A stretch of DNA of 64,000 bases from Comamonadaceae bacterium. GTDB lineage: Bacteria > Pseudomonadota > Gammaproteobacteria > Burkholderiales > Burkholderiaceae_C. Below, piece after piece: positions 18,792 to 27,373 of this stretch. Position 1 is the stretch's first letter, and each line of letters opens with the position of its first letter. A program made the position numbers and the translations under genes. Under the pieces are notes generated by a model, which was not told where the DNA came from, did not search any database, and saw only the letters and a program-made list of their open reading frames with translations. Location: assembly GCA_947476465.1 (NCBI GenBank), contig CANJQN010000006.1, positions 1 through 64,000 of the forward strand. Direction: 5' to 3'.

Positions 18792-19328
18792 TCAAGCCTT
18801 GAACTCCCGCACGTGCATCCAGGCGGCGTGCTTGGGCGCGCGCCGGGTCTGGCTCCATTCTTCGAGCATGTCCCACTTCACGTCGTCGAGCTTCTGGTAC
18901 ATCTCGGGTGTGCCCACGTCGACGGCCAGCTCGAGGCGGTGGCCGTTCGGGTCGAAGAAATAGATGCTCTTGAAGAGGGTGTGGTCGGTCGGGCCGATCA
19001 CCTCGATGCCCTGCGCCTGCAGGCGCGCCTGGGTGTCTTCCAGCGTCTGCATGCTGTCAACCTTGAAGGCGATGTGCTGCACCCAGTCGGGCGTGCTCTC
19101 GTCGCGGCCCATGGCCGGCGCATTGGGCAGCTCGAAAAACGCCAGTATGTTGCCCATGCCGGCGTCGAGGAAGACGTGCATGTACGGGTCTGGCGCCTTG
19201 GTGGAAGGCACCGCGTCTTCGGCGATGGCCAGCACGAAGTCCATGTTCAGATGCTTGACGTACCACTGCACGGTTTCCTTGGCGTCCTTGCAGCGGTAGG
19301 CGACGTGATGGATGCGTTCGATTTTCAT
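18792..19328 (-). CDS. VOC-superfamily protein
   Basis: A 178-residue VOC-fold protein. It starts [20 protein letters not shown] and has a second metal-site segment [20 protein letters not shown] near residue 85 and the closing [20 protein letters not shown] with the Glu ligand near residue 135. It is probably a metal-dependent dioxygenase, lyase or isomerase. AAGGAG precedes the ATG. Its stop is 11 nt before the fumarylacetoacetase scrap, so it once shared an operon with an aromatic-catabolic hydrolase. Confidence 0.8.
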   Translation of the reverse strand: MKIERIHHVAYRCKDAKETVQWYVKHLNMDFVLAIAEDAVPSTKAPDPYMHVFLDAGMGNILAFFELPNAPAMGRDESTPDWVQHIAFKVDSMQTLEDTQARLQAQGIEVIGPTDHTLFKSIYFFDPNGHRLELAVDVGTPEMYQKLDDVKWDMLEEWSQTRRAPKHAAWMHVREFKA

Positions 19329-19343
19329 GGGGACTCCTTGCGG

Positions 19344-19490
19344 TCAAAGGTCTTGGCCGGCAGCTTGCAGCCAATTGGCATCGACCGTCAACCATCGGGC
19401 GCAGACATGCTGGTCGGGCCGGATGAGGTAGCCGGCGCCGCTGGCACGCGCGTCGTCAACGGCTCGCTTGAGGACCAGGGCGAAAGCACG
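19344..19490 (-). pseudogene. FAD-dependent aromatic hydroxylase, C-terminal remnant
   Basis: Leftward, ending at a TGA at 19344-19346, the frame reads FALVLKRAVDDARASGAGYL and IRPDQHVCARWLTVDANWLQ. The YLIRPDQHVxARW wording is the familiar end of PheA/MhpA-type flavin hydroxylases. About 50 codons remain of a protein normally over 500 residues. It sits between an intact FAD monooxygenase and the VOC gene. The right boundary is approximate. Confidence 0.5.
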
Positions 19491-19503
19491 CCCTGGTCCG
19501 GCC

Positions 19504-20727
19504 TCAGGTCATGGGGACGGCGGTGCGCAGCATCACGTTCTTGGGCGAGCGGTCATGGGCTTGCGCAGAGTTGTCGCGGCCCTGCGCTGTGGCCTCAAGG
19601 TAGGCGCCGAGTTCGCGCGCGTGCCCCACCACGCGTGCGCCAAACGCCAGCCGCTGCGACTCGAAGCGCCGCAGGCCGGCCGCGATGTCATCGCCAGGGC
19701 TGGCCAGCGCATCGGCCAGCGCCGCCGCATCGGCAGCGGCCTTGGTCACGCCCATGCCGCAGTGCGGGCGCGCCACGAAGGCCGCATCGCCGATCAGCGC
19801 GATGCGGCCGAACGCGAGCTGTGGGCTCTCGAGGTCGTAAATGGGTTGAAACAGCAGCGCGCCGGTCTTTTCCACCACCTCGGCAAACTGCGGCGCCAGC
19901 ACCGCGCGAGCCGCCTGGCGCGCGCCGTCGAGCACCTCGGTGCGGATCAACGGCGGCGGAATGCCCTCCGGCCAGACCTTGCCGTCACCGTCGGTGAGCA
20001 TGTCTGTCAGCTGCGCCTGCGACGCGGGGCGATACCAGACAAAGTTGTAGCGTCGCCGGCCAGGCGCCACGGCGTTGTTGGCGCCGGCCACCGGGTAGGC
20101 AATCATCTGCTCCTGCGCGGGGAGACCAAACGCAAAGTACGGGAACACATCGCGCAGCGCCTGCGCCGAGAGCGCGCTCTCTTCCACCAGGCCGCGCCAC
20201 GCCAGATAGCCGGCATACATGGGCTTGACCTGGGGAAGCAGGTGCTGGCGAATCGTCGAACGGATGCCGTCGGCGGCCACCAGCAGGTCGGCGCGCACCG
20301 CCTGGCCATCTGAAAATCGCGCGTGAACAGCGGCGCCGTCGTCTGAGAACGCGACCAGCTGCTTGCCCGTGTGATAGCGCGAATCCGGCAACGCCGTGCG
20401 CAAGGCGCTGTACAAACGGGACCAGGCCGTGAGCGTTTGGGGCAGCTCGCATTCGGCCAGGCGGTGGCCCGAGTGATCGAGCGTGACCCGTTGCGTGACC
20501 TTCACGCCCAGCGAATCGTCCACCACCACGCCTGCGTCGCGCAGCACGTCGAACAGCTCGGGATGCGTGACGATGCCGGCGCCGCGCCCTTCCAACTCCT
20601 CGGCGGCGCGTTCGTACACATGCACATCCCAGCCGGCGCGCAGCAGCAGGTTGGCGGCGAACAGCCCGCCCAGCGAGCCCCCGATGACCGCGGCGCTTCG
20701 CTGCATTGCCATGGGCCCGTGCGTCAC
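19504..20727 (-). CDS. FAD-dependent monooxygenase (DhpH-like aromatic hydroxylase)
   Basis: A 407-residue class A flavin monooxygenase. The FAD motif AAVIGGSLGGLFAANLLLRA is near residue 12, the NADPH/FAD DG motif LVAADGIRSTIRQHLLP near residue 150, and the GD motif ALIGDAAFVARPHCGMGVTK near residue 300. The GGSLGGLxAAxLLRxAGxDVxVYER opening resembles 2,6-dihydroxypyridine 3-hydroxylases. That is a guess at subclass, not a substrate call. The ATG at 20727 overlaps the upstream VOC stop as ATGA, so hydroxylase and VOC enzyme are made together. Confidence 0.83.
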   Translation of the reverse strand: MTHGPMAMQRSAAVIGGSLGGLFAANLLLRAGWDVHVYERAAEELEGRGAGIVTHPELFDVLRDAGVVVDDSLGVKVTQRVTLDHSGHRLAECELPQTLTAWSRLYSALRTALPDSRYHTGKQLVAFSDDGAAVHARFSDGQAVRADLLVAADGIRSTIRQHLLPQVKPMYAGYLAWRGLVEESALSAQALRDVFPYFAFGLPAQEQMIAYPVAGANNAVAPGRRRYNFVWYRPASQAQLTDMLTDGDGKVWPEGIPPPLIRTEVLDGARQAARAVLAPQFAEVVEKTGALLFQPIYDLESPQLAFGRIALIGDAAFVARPHCGMGVTKAAADAAALADALASPGDDIAAGLRRFESQRLAFGARVVGHARELGAYLEATAQGRDNSAQAHDRSPKNVMLRTAVPMT

Positions 20728-21173
20728 GCAGCGCCGGCCATGCGGGCTTCTTCAGCGGAGAAGTTCAGCTCGATGGTGATGCCGCTCGGGTCTTCGACGA
20801 ACATCTGGTGCAAGCCCAGGGTGGGCACGGTGCGTTCACGAAACGCGATGCCCGCGCGATCCAGCCGGCGGCGCATGTCCACCAGATCGGTGGCCAGGAA
20901 AGCCAGGTGGTCCACCGCGGCGCTGCCTTGCAGCGCGCCTTCATCCTTCTCGCCCAGGTAGTTGTCTAGGCCGGATGGGTCGGCCCGGTCGACGCTGATC
21001 AGGTGCACCACGCCGTAGTCGGCCTCGTCCCCCTCACGGTAGAGCCATGCGCCGGGAAACGGGAAGTCCGGCCGAAAGCCCTCATGCAGGCCGAGGACCG
21101 TGCAATAGAACGCCCGCGATGCCTCCAGCGCCGTCGTGCGCACCGAATAATGGGCTAGCTTGCCAACCGGCAT
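20724..21173 (-). CDS. VOC-superfamily protein (ring-cleavage-type)
   Basis: A 149-residue VOC protein. It has MPVGKLAHYSVRTTALEASR with the first His at residue 8, the central AVDHLAFLATDLVDMRRRLD, and the end LHQMFVEDPSGITIELNF with the Glu ligand. This ligand spacing is that of extradiol-type dioxygenases and related lyases. AAGGAGA lies upstream of the ATG. It is the first gene of the leftward catabolic operon, directly followed by the FAD monooxygenase. Hydroxylation followed by ring opening would be a sensible order. Confidence 0.78.
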   Translation of the reverse strand: MPVGKLAHYSVRTTALEASRAFYCTVLGLHEGFRPDFPFPGAWLYREGDEADYGVVHLISVDRADPSGLDNYLGEKDEGALQGSAAVDHLAFLATDLVDMRRRLDRAGIAFRERTVPTLGLHQMFVEDPSGITIELNFSAEEARMAGAA

Positions 21174-21188
21174 CCGCGTCTCCTTGGG

Positions 21189-21210
21189 TTATCTACTTAT
21201 CAACAGATAA
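21189..21210. promoter_or_regulatory. Palindrome upstream of the VOC-monooxygenase operon
   Basis: TTATCT and AGATAA form inverted 6-nt arms 10 nt apart, 16-37 nt upstream of the VOC start. The GATAA words recur in the palindrome beside the TetR gene start, so this is a candidate TetR operator. Confidence 0.4.
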
Positions 21211-21272
21211 ATATTAACCGCGGTGACCGGGCGATGCAAGCAAGGGATCTTGGCCGAGGTGTGGCCTGACGC

Positions 21273-21980
21273 TCAGCGCCTGCGGGCCTTCAAGACTGCG
21301 GGCGTGCCGAGCAGAAACGCGTCGACCCGCATGTCGATCAGCTCCTCCAGGTTGCGGGGGATCGGTTGCTGGTAGACCCATTTGCGAACACCCACGTAGA
21401 ACACGCTCGAGTGCATGGCCCAGACCAGTTCGACCTCGTCCTCCTCGGCGGCGGCGTCGGGCGGGTCGGGGATGTCGTAGGCATGCCGCAGCTCCCGGGC
21501 AATCACCAGGAAGTGGCGCTCGCGCAGCCGGGCCAGATACTTCTGGTTGATGCCGGCGCGGCTCAGGCCCGCATAGATGAAGATGCGCACCCATTCACTG
21601 CGCAGGATGAATCGGGAGTAGTCGTGGAAGTAGCGTTTGAGCCGGTCGCCCAGCGGGAACGCCCGGTCGGCCAGCCACTCCTCCCACTCGGGGTTCCAGC
21701 GGCGCACGAACACTTCGTCATAGACCCGGTCGACCAGGGCTTCCTTGGTGGGGAAATACCGATACAGCAGCGGCTGCGTCACTCCCAGCTCGCGCGCCAA
21801 GTCGCGCGTGCTGGCATCAAACCCGTGGCGCGAGAAAAAGCCGATGGCCGCCTGCACGATCTGGTCTTCACGGTCCTGCGGCGACAGACGGCGGCGCGCC
21901 GGTGCGGCGTCGGCCGGCGCATCGTGAACCGTCGCCCGCCGGGGCCTGGGAGCCCGGGTTTTCCCTATATTGTTTATCAC
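21273..21980 (-). CDS. TetR/AcrR-family transcriptional regulator
   Basis: A 235-residue regulator. After a basic leader the TetR HTH reads DASTRDLARELGVTQPLLYR, then YFPTKEALVDRVYDEV near residue 75. The rest is an all-helical ligand domain. The start is uncertain: GTG at 21980 has no clear ribosome site, and the first 30 residues are low-complexity. It lies between the leftward monooxygenase operon and the divergent PhyH-aldolase-ABC operon, with GATAA palindromes in both gaps. It probably represses both, and a pathway intermediate may be the inducer. Confidence 0.83.
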   Translation of the reverse strand: MINNIGKTRAPRPRRATVHDAPADAAPARRRLSPQDREDQIVQAAIGFFSRHGFDASTRDLARELGVTQPLLYRYFPTKEALVDRVYDEVFVRRWNPEWEEWLADRAFPLGDRLKRYFHDYSRFILRSEWVRIFIYAGLSRAGINQKYLARLRERHFLVIARELRHAYDIPDPPDAAAEEDEVELVWAMHSSVFYVGVRKWVYQQPIPRNLEELIDMRVDAFLLGTPAVLKARRR

Positions 21981-22004
21981 TTGAGAAGTTAGACTCGTTT
22001 CGAA

Positions 22005-22018
22005 TTATCGGCCGATAA
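22005..22018. promoter_or_regulatory. TTATCGGCCGATAA palindrome, candidate TetR operator
   Basis: A perfect 14-nt palindrome in the gap between the TetR gene and the divergent PhyH gene. It is flanked by outer inverted words GTTTATC (about 21972-21978) and GATAAAC (about 22027-22033). Placement and symmetry suit autoregulation plus control of the rightward operon. Confidence 0.5.
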
Positions 22019-22097
22019 CTTGCGACGATAAACACGAACGCCTTGTTTCGCAAGGGGCGTGCCGCGACGCAAACGGGTCAAGCCCTGGAGACATGAC

Positions 22098-22910
22098 GTG
22101 AGCAACGAGTTCAGCCTGGACACCGAATACCGCATCCCCAAGGAAAGCCTGGAGCAGTGCCGAAAGGAAGGCTGGACCCGCCTGCCCGGCCTGCTCAGCC
22201 CCGAGCTGGCGGCCCAGATCATGAACAGGCTGTACGCCTCCGACAACCTCGTCGCGCCAACGGAAGCCGAAAAGTGGATGACGGCCAACGACTACCAGCG
22301 TGTGCTGCGCATGCATGACGGCATGGCCTGGAAGGACGACTGGTTCCGCGAGTTGGCGCTCTCGCCCCGCATGAAGTCCGCGGCGCTCGATCTGATCGGC
22401 CAGGACGAGGGCCTGTTCATCCACGACATGTCCTTCATCAAGACCGGCGACGACGGCGCCCCCACGCCGTTTCACCAGGACTTCCCGCACTGGCCGTTCG
22501 ACCGCACCGGTGCCTTCACCATCTGGATCGCCCTGACCGACATGAGCGAAGACATGGGCACACTGCAATTCCTGCCAGGCGCCCACATGGAGGGGCCGCT
22601 GGGCCGCTACAGCCGCAAGGCCGGCGATGACATGCTCAACGACCATCCCGAGTTGGTGGCCAAGTACGGCCTGGCCGGCGGTACCCCCTTGCGCGCCGGC
22701 GACGCCACTGTCCACCTCGACCTGTCGATCCATGGCGCCGGCGGTAACACCACCGGCCGCGACCGCGCCGCCTACACGCTGCGCTACATGCCCACGAACG
22801 TGCTGTACACCGGCGCGCCGCACCGGCACTTCGAGAAATTCGGCCTCAACGCCGGCGACGCGTTCGCCGATTCACCCCAAGTCCCGCACATCCGCCGGGG
22901 CGCTGCTTGA
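22098..22910 (+). CDS. Phytanoyl-CoA dioxygenase (PhyH) family protein
   Basis: A 270-residue Fe(II)/2-oxoglutarate dioxygenase of the PhyH branch. The metal motif HxD is in PTPFHQDFPHWPFD near residue 135 and the distal His in DLSIHGAGGNTTGRDR near residue 215, followed by the 2-oxoglutarate-binding Arg. It should hydroxylate a small organic substrate. I chose the GTG at 22098 because GGAGA lies just upstream; a longer frame to 22059 exists. It is followed by an aldolase gene with a TTGA overlap, suggesting hydroxylation then C-C cleavage. Confidence 0.83.
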   Translation: MSNEFSLDTEYRIPKESLEQCRKEGWTRLPGLLSPELAAQIMNRLYASDNLVAPTEAEKWMTANDYQRVLRMHDGMAWKDDWFRELALSPRMKSAALDLIGQDEGLFIHDMSFIKTGDDGAPTPFHQDFPHWPFDRTGAFTIWIALTDMSEDMGTLQFLPGAHMEGPLGRYSRKAGDDMLNDHPELVAKYGLAGGTPLRAGDATVHLDLSIHGAGGNTTGRDRAAYTLRYMPTNVLYTGAPHRHFEKFGLNAGDAFADSPQVPHIRRGAA

Positions 22911-23710
22911 AGCCTTCCACGCTACGCACCGCGCTCAACGGGGCGGGCAGCGCCGTCGGCATGTTTGTCATGATGGACGGCGGCGCCAGCGCGCGCATCA
23001 TTGCGCACCTGGGTTACGACTTCCTGGTGTTCGACCTGCAGCACGGCGCCATCGACCTGACCGGCATCGAGTCGGTGCTGGCCGGTGTCAAAGGCACCGA
23101 CTGTTCGTCCCTGGCACGCGTCCACCCGCGCCGGCCTGACCAGATCGAGTGGGTGCTGGATCTGGGCGCGCTCGGCGTGGTCGTGCCGATGGTCAACTCG
23201 GCCGACGACGCGCGCATGGCCACCGAGGCCTGCCGCTATCCGCCGCGCGGCCGGCGCAGCGTCGCGGCGCTGCGCAACGTGCTGCAGCGCGGCGGCGGCT
23301 ACATGCACGGCGCCAACGACGACGTGATGTGCGTGATCCAGATCGAGCACATCGAGGCTGTTGAACGCATCGAAGAGATCCTGGCCGTGCCAGGCATCGA
23401 CGCCGTCATGCCGGGCCACGTGGACCTGGCCATGTCCATGGGCCACACCATGAGCTACGGCGGCAGCGTCTCCAACACGGTGCCCGCCGCGGTGGCGCAA
23501 GCGATCGAACGTGTCGAGGCGGCCTGCCGCGCCCGCAACATCCCCGTCATCCCAGTGGCCGGCACCCCCGACGAATTCGCCCGCGCCCGCCAGCGCGGCC
23601 AGCGCATCGCCTGCTGCAACACCGACTTTCACCTCTTTCTCAACGCGGCGTCCGTCCAGCTGCAAGCGTGCCGCGCCGCCATGCAGCCCGCCAATAACCC
23701 ATCCACCTGA
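22907..23710 (+). CDS. HpcH/HpaI-family aldolase
   Basis: A 267-residue class II pyruvate aldolase. It has FLVFDLQHGAIDLTGIESVL near residue 40 and the Arg of SSLARVHPRRPD. The metal site is in CVIQIEHIEAVERIEEILAV (Glu) and DAVMPGHVDLAMSMG (Asp) near residues 145-175. Members split 2-keto-4-hydroxy acids to pyruvate plus an aldehyde. In most members the second motif is FIGPxDLA; here it is VMPGHVDLAM, a mild variation. The TTG start overlaps the PhyH stop. Confidence 0.83.
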   Translation: MKPSTLRTALNGAGSAVGMFVMMDGGASARIIAHLGYDFLVFDLQHGAIDLTGIESVLAGVKGTDCSSLARVHPRRPDQIEWVLDLGALGVVVPMVNSADDARMATEACRYPPRGRRSVAALRNVLQRGGGYMHGANDDVMCVIQIEHIEAVERIEEILAVPGIDAVMPGHVDLAMSMGHTMSYGGSVSNTVPAAVAQAIERVEAACRARNIPVIPVAGTPDEFARARQRGQRIACCNTDFHLFLNAASVQLQACRAAMQPANNPST

Positions 23711-23722
23711 GGAGCAATAACC

Positions 23723-24715
23723 ATGAAGCCCATCTCGAACGTCATCGGCGCCCTGGCGCTGGCCGCCAGTTCCATCGCCCTCGCGCAGGCCCCCGTGCCC
23801 AAGCTCGGCTCCATCACCTATGTGGGCTTTGACGGCGCCCCCCTGAACCTGACCGAGCAGGTTGCGATCGAGCGTGGCCTCTTCGCGGCCCGCGGCCTGG
23901 ACGTCAAGTTCGTCGGCGCGGCCAACGGCGGGCAGATGGTGTCGGCGCTCATCGGCGGCAGTGCGCAGATCGGCACGCTCACTATCTCGGCCACCGCGCC
24001 TCTGATCAAGCAGGGCCAGTGCTTTCAGTACCTCACCTCCGGCGCACGCACTTACTACAACCTGATCGCCCAGCCCGACCTGAACCTGCCCAACGCCAAC
24101 CAGCCCTTCCCGAAGAACCTGGTCGACCTCAAGGGCAAGCGCATCGCCGTCAACGCACGCGGCACCGCCATGGAATTCATGATGGACGCGGTGCTGCGCG
24201 AGGGCGGCCTGAGCCCCAGCGACGTCACCTACATCGCCACCGGCGGTGCGGCCACCGCCGTCGCGGCCTTTCGCAACAAGCAGGTCGATGCGGCGCTCGA
24301 TTTCCCAATCCAGGAGCAGCTGCTCAAGCCGGGTGAGTTCAAGTACATGGCCAAGCTGACCGACATCGCCAAGGACAACCCGATCTACCACCTCACCCAG
24401 GTGTTCTCGGGCGCCAGCTGCGACTACGTCAAGCAGAACCCGGCCGTGGTCGAAGCCTTCTGCGCCGCCGTCGGCGACGCCTACCGCTTCGTCAACAACC
24501 CGGCCAACACCGATGTGGTCGTCGGCGTGGTCGCCAAGACGCTCAAGATCGACCAGCCCACCGCCGCCAGCTTCTGGCAGCAGTACAAGGGCACGTGGCC
24601 TACGGCCAAGATCGACAGCGCTTCGTGGAATGCGCAGTCCCTCCTGCTTCCCAAGGGCACCGACCTGCCGGCCTATGGCAACCACGTGTCCTCGGCCTGC
24701 CAAGGCAAGGTCTGA
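23723..24715 (+). CDS. ABC transporter substrate-binding protein (SsuA/NMT1 type)
   Basis: A 330-residue exported protein. The signal peptide is ISNVIGALALAASSIALAQA, cleaved near residue 22. The mature part has the EQVAIERGLFAARGLDVKFV segment and ALIGGSAQIGTLTISATAPL typical of binding proteins for sulfonates, nitrate, thiamine precursors or aromatic acids. GAGGAG precedes the ATG. With the permease and ATPase that follow it forms a complete importer, which probably feeds the PhyH-aldolase enzymes. The substrate is not predictable. Confidence 0.85.
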   Translation: MKPISNVIGALALAASSIALAQAPVPKLGSITYVGFDGAPLNLTEQVAIERGLFAARGLDVKFVGAANGGQMVSALIGGSAQIGTLTISATAPLIKQGQCFQYLTSGARTYYNLIAQPDLNLPNANQPFPKNLVDLKGKRIAVNARGTAMEFMMDAVLREGGLSPSDVTYIATGGAATAVAAFRNKQVDAALDFPIQEQLLKPGEFKYMAKLTDIAKDNPIYHLTQVFSGASCDYVKQNPAVVEAFCAAVGDAYRFVNNPANTDVVVGVVAKTLKIDQPTAASFWQQYKGTWPTAKIDSASWNAQSLLLPKGTDLPAYGNHVSSACQGKV

Positions 24716-24762
24716 ACCGGGCCGCTGAATAATCGTCAGGACGCAGCATCCAACAGGCCCCC

Positions 24763-25608
24763 ATGCTTGAGAAAGCGGACGCACCCCTCGCCGTAGTACA
24801 GGCACAGCTCGATGACGATGAACCGGCCGCCGGCTGGCGCGTGCCCCAATGGCTGCGCGTGCTCCTCATGCAGTGCGGCGTGCTGCTGGCGGCCCTGGCC
24901 CTCTGGCAGCTGGCCGCCAGCCTCGGTTGGGGCGTCAAGGTCGTGGTGCAGAGCCCGCAGGCGGTGGGCAAAGCACTGCTCACGCTGGCCATCGGGGACG
25001 ACCTGTGGCACCACTACTGGGCCACGCTCAAGGCCACGATGGTCGGCCTGTTCATTGCCGTCGTGATAGGCACACCCATCGGGCTGACGCTGGGCCTGAT
25101 GCCCACGGCCCAGCGGGTGGTGGCGCCCTTCCTCAGCGCCATCAACGCCATGCCGCGCATCGCGCTGGCGCCGGTGTTTATCGTCGTCTTCGGCATCACG
25201 ATGGCGGCCAAGGTCGCCCTGGCGGTCAGCCTGGTGATTTTCATCATGATTCTCAACGCCATCGCGGGCGTGGCCGCCGCCGACCCCGAAGCAGTGCGCA
25301 TGATGACCTCCATGGGCGCATCGCGTGCCCAGACCCTTCGCATGGTGGTGTTGCCGGCCGCCCTGCCCTCCATCCTCACGGGCGTGCGCCTGGGCCTGAT
25401 CTACTCCCTGCTGGGCGTGATCGCCTCCGAGCTGATTGCCTCGGCCGACGGTCTGGGCCAGCTGATTGCCCGCAGTGCCGGAGTGTTCGACCTGGCCACC
25501 GTGTATGCGGCCTTGCTGCTGCTCATGATCACCGCCGCGGTGTTCAACACCGCCAGCGAAATCATCGAGCGCTGGCTGCTTCGCTGGCAAGCACCCACCG
25601 CGCGCTGA
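24763..25608 (+). CDS. ABC transporter permease (SsuC/TauC type)
   Basis: A 281-residue inner-membrane protein with about six hydrophobic spans, beginning LRVLLMQCGVLLAALALWQL. The coupling-loop motif is TSMGASRAQTLRMVVLPAAL near residue 185 (the EAAxxxGAS...P-type loop of binding-protein-dependent permeases). The first roughly 20 residues are hydrophilic and cytoplasmic. It sits 47 nt after the binding-protein gene and 10 nt before the ATPase gene. Confidence 0.88.
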   Translation: MLEKADAPLAVVQAQLDDDEPAAGWRVPQWLRVLLMQCGVLLAALALWQLAASLGWGVKVVVQSPQAVGKALLTLAIGDDLWHHYWATLKATMVGLFIAVVIGTPIGLTLGLMPTAQRVVAPFLSAINAMPRIALAPVFIVVFGITMAAKVALAVSLVIFIMILNAIAGVAAADPEAVRMMTSMGASRAQTLRMVVLPAALPSILTGVRLGLIYSLLGVIASELIASADGLGQLIARSAGVFDLATVYAALLLLMITAAVFNTASEIIERWLLRWQAPTAR

Positions 25609-25618
25609 CCCCCGCACC

Positions 25619-26389
25619 ATGACCCCTCCTTCGAATGTAGCCAGCCTGCGCGGCGTCACTGTCCGGTTCGGCGGCGCGAGAACGGCAAAGGCCACCACCG
25701 TCCTGCGGGATTTCTCGCTCGACGTCGCCCCGGGTGAGTTCCTGGTGATCGTCGGCCGCAGCGGCTGCGGCAAGACCACCGTGTTGAACCTGTTGGCCGG
25801 TCTGCTCGACGCAACGGCCGGTGACGTGCGCGTGATGGACAAGCCGCCCCGGCAGGCGCGCCATCACCTGGGCTACATGTTCGCGCGCGACGCGCTGGTG
25901 CCCTCGCGCACCGCCCAGGAGAACGTCGAGATCGGCCTGGAGGTGCGCGGCGTCGGCCGCCAGCAGCGGCGTGCCCGCTCCCAGGAGTTGATGAACAGCC
26001 TGGGCCTGGCGGGCGCCGAATCGCGCTACCCCTGGCAGCTGTCGCAAGGCATGCGCCAGCGTGTCGCCCTTGCGCGCACCTGGGCGCTCGAGCCCGACCT
26101 GATCCTGATGGACGAGCCCTTCGCCGCGCTCGACGCCCAAACCCGCGAATCGGCGCGCGCGCAGTTCCTGCAAATGTGGGAGCGCCAGCGCAGCAGCGTC
26201 GTCTTCGTCACGCACGACCTGACCGAAGCGCTGCTGCTGGGTGACCGGCTGATGATCATGGCCCCCGGCGGCCGGATCATCGAAGACATGCGCCTGCCGT
26301 TTCCCCATCCGCGCGATCCGGCCGAGCTGCCGTTCACCGACGAGTTCCGCGCGCTGGAGCGCAAGCTCAAAAGTTGGTTGTCGGACTAG
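25619..26389 (+). CDS. ABC transporter ATP-binding protein (SsuB/TauB type)
   Basis: A 256-residue ATPase. Walker A is IVGRSGCGKTTVLNLLAGLL near residue 43. The signature is the variant LSQGMRQRVALARTW near residue 142, followed by Walker B DLILMDEPFAALD and the switch His in FVTHDLTEALLLGD. LSQGM for LSGGM is common in this branch. It energises the permease encoded upstream and closes this rightward operon. Confidence 0.9.
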   Translation: MTPPSNVASLRGVTVRFGGARTAKATTVLRDFSLDVAPGEFLVIVGRSGCGKTTVLNLLAGLLDATAGDVRVMDKPPRQARHHLGYMFARDALVPSRTAQENVEIGLEVRGVGRQQRRARSQELMNSLGLAGAESRYPWQLSQGMRQRVALARTWALEPDLILMDEPFAALDAQTRESARAQFLQMWERQRSSVVFVTHDLTEALLLGDRLMIMAPGGRIIEDMRLPFPHPRDPAELPFTDEFRALERKLKSWLSD

Positions 26390-26494
26390 TGCGGGGCCGC
26401 AAGCGCTTCCATGCCCGCACGCACGCTGCTGACTTTGGGCGATCGCACGACGCCGCCTGATACGCTAGCCACTGGACGTCACAGCGAGATCAAG

Positions 26495-26752
26495 ATGCAA
26501 ACATGGCCGGCTCAAGATGCGAAGGGACGATTCAATGAGCTCCTCGAAGCCTGCATGGCCAAAGGTCCTCAGATGGTCACCAAGCGCGGCGTGGAAGCCG
26601 CTGTCCTTGTGCCAGTCGACCAGTGGCGTCGGCTCCAAACCGCAGCCGGCCCTACGCTCAAGGAATTACTGCTGTCGAATCACGCTCGCGTCGATTTCCT
26701 GATTCCGGCGAACGGCATCGCCCGCCGACGCATCACGAGCGCATCGGGCTGA
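26495..26752 (+). CDS. Phd/YefM-family antitoxin without a visible toxin
   Basis: An 85-residue protein starting MQTWPAQDAKGRFNELLEAC, then GPQMVTKRGVEAAVLVPVDQ WRRL. The A..A+.xF..LL..A...GPQ.+T+RG...AVLV pattern is the Phd/YefM DNA-binding fold, and the tail resembles the toxin-binding part. A PIN-type toxin usually follows within a few bases, but downstream sequence to 26818 shows only stops. It is therefore an orphan, and the toxin was probably lost. The longer frame to 26411 lacks family similarity. Confidence 0.7.
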   Translation: MQTWPAQDAKGRFNELLEACMAKGPQMVTKRGVEAAVLVPVDQWRRLQTAAGPTLKELLLSNHARVDFLIPANGIARRRITSASG

Positions 26753-26818
26753 CACACGCTCCAGTTCGACGCCAACATCGGCTTCCGGACTGTGTCAGAC
26801 CGCCTGTGACGCGCCGCA

Positions 26819-27373
26819 TCAGACAGCCTGCGCCCGCGTCAACAAATACTCCTTGTGCATGACGTTGTCCCAGTAGTAGGGCGCGGCCAGCGATTCAAAC
26901 GAAAGCGAACATGCGGCCGACAAAATGCTCCGGCGGCCAGGTGGCGAACGCGATGCGGCCGCCCGGCTTGAGCACGCGGCGCATCTCGGCCACCACCACA
27001 TCGGGGCGCGGCGCAAACATGTGGCCGAACTGGCTCAGCACCACGTCGAACGAGGCGTCAGGGTAAGGCAGCTGCTCGGCATCGCCTTCGGTCCAGGCAA
27101 TGCCTTCCTGCCCGGCGATGCGAGCATTCTCGTGTGCGACCGCCAGCAATTCGGGCGTGAGGTCCAGGGCGCTGACCCGGGCCCCGGCCCTTGCGGCGGT
27201 AAGGCCACCACCCCAGTTCCCGTGCCCACGTCAAGCAGCTTCTGGCCGGGCGAGACGCCGGCAAAACGGACCAGATGGCCCGCCGAGGGTGTGGTGAACA
27301 TGGCCGTGGGCGAGAACGAGGCCCACATTTCTCGCTGCCGCTTTTTCAGCTCTGCAAATGGGTCTTGCGTCAT
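26819..27373 (-). pseudogene. SAM-dependent methyltransferase (UbiE-like), frameshifted and truncated
   Basis: From the ATG at 27373 the frame reads MTQDPFAELKKRQREMWASF and motif [14 protein letters not shown]. It then shifts near 27205, and the correct sequence continues in another frame as [40 protein letters not shown] and [17 protein letters not shown]. One lost base in the GTGGTGGCC-TTACC stretch explains the shift. A second break follows at MFAFV, after which a third frame gives an unrelated-looking end. The enzyme should be dead. It resembles class I small-molecule methyltransferases. Confidence 0.75.

Noticed and set aside
22922..24805. 627-codon leftward open frame opposite the aldolase and binding-protein genes
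   Set aside because: It covers two strongly supported genes and the translation is low-complexity without motifs.
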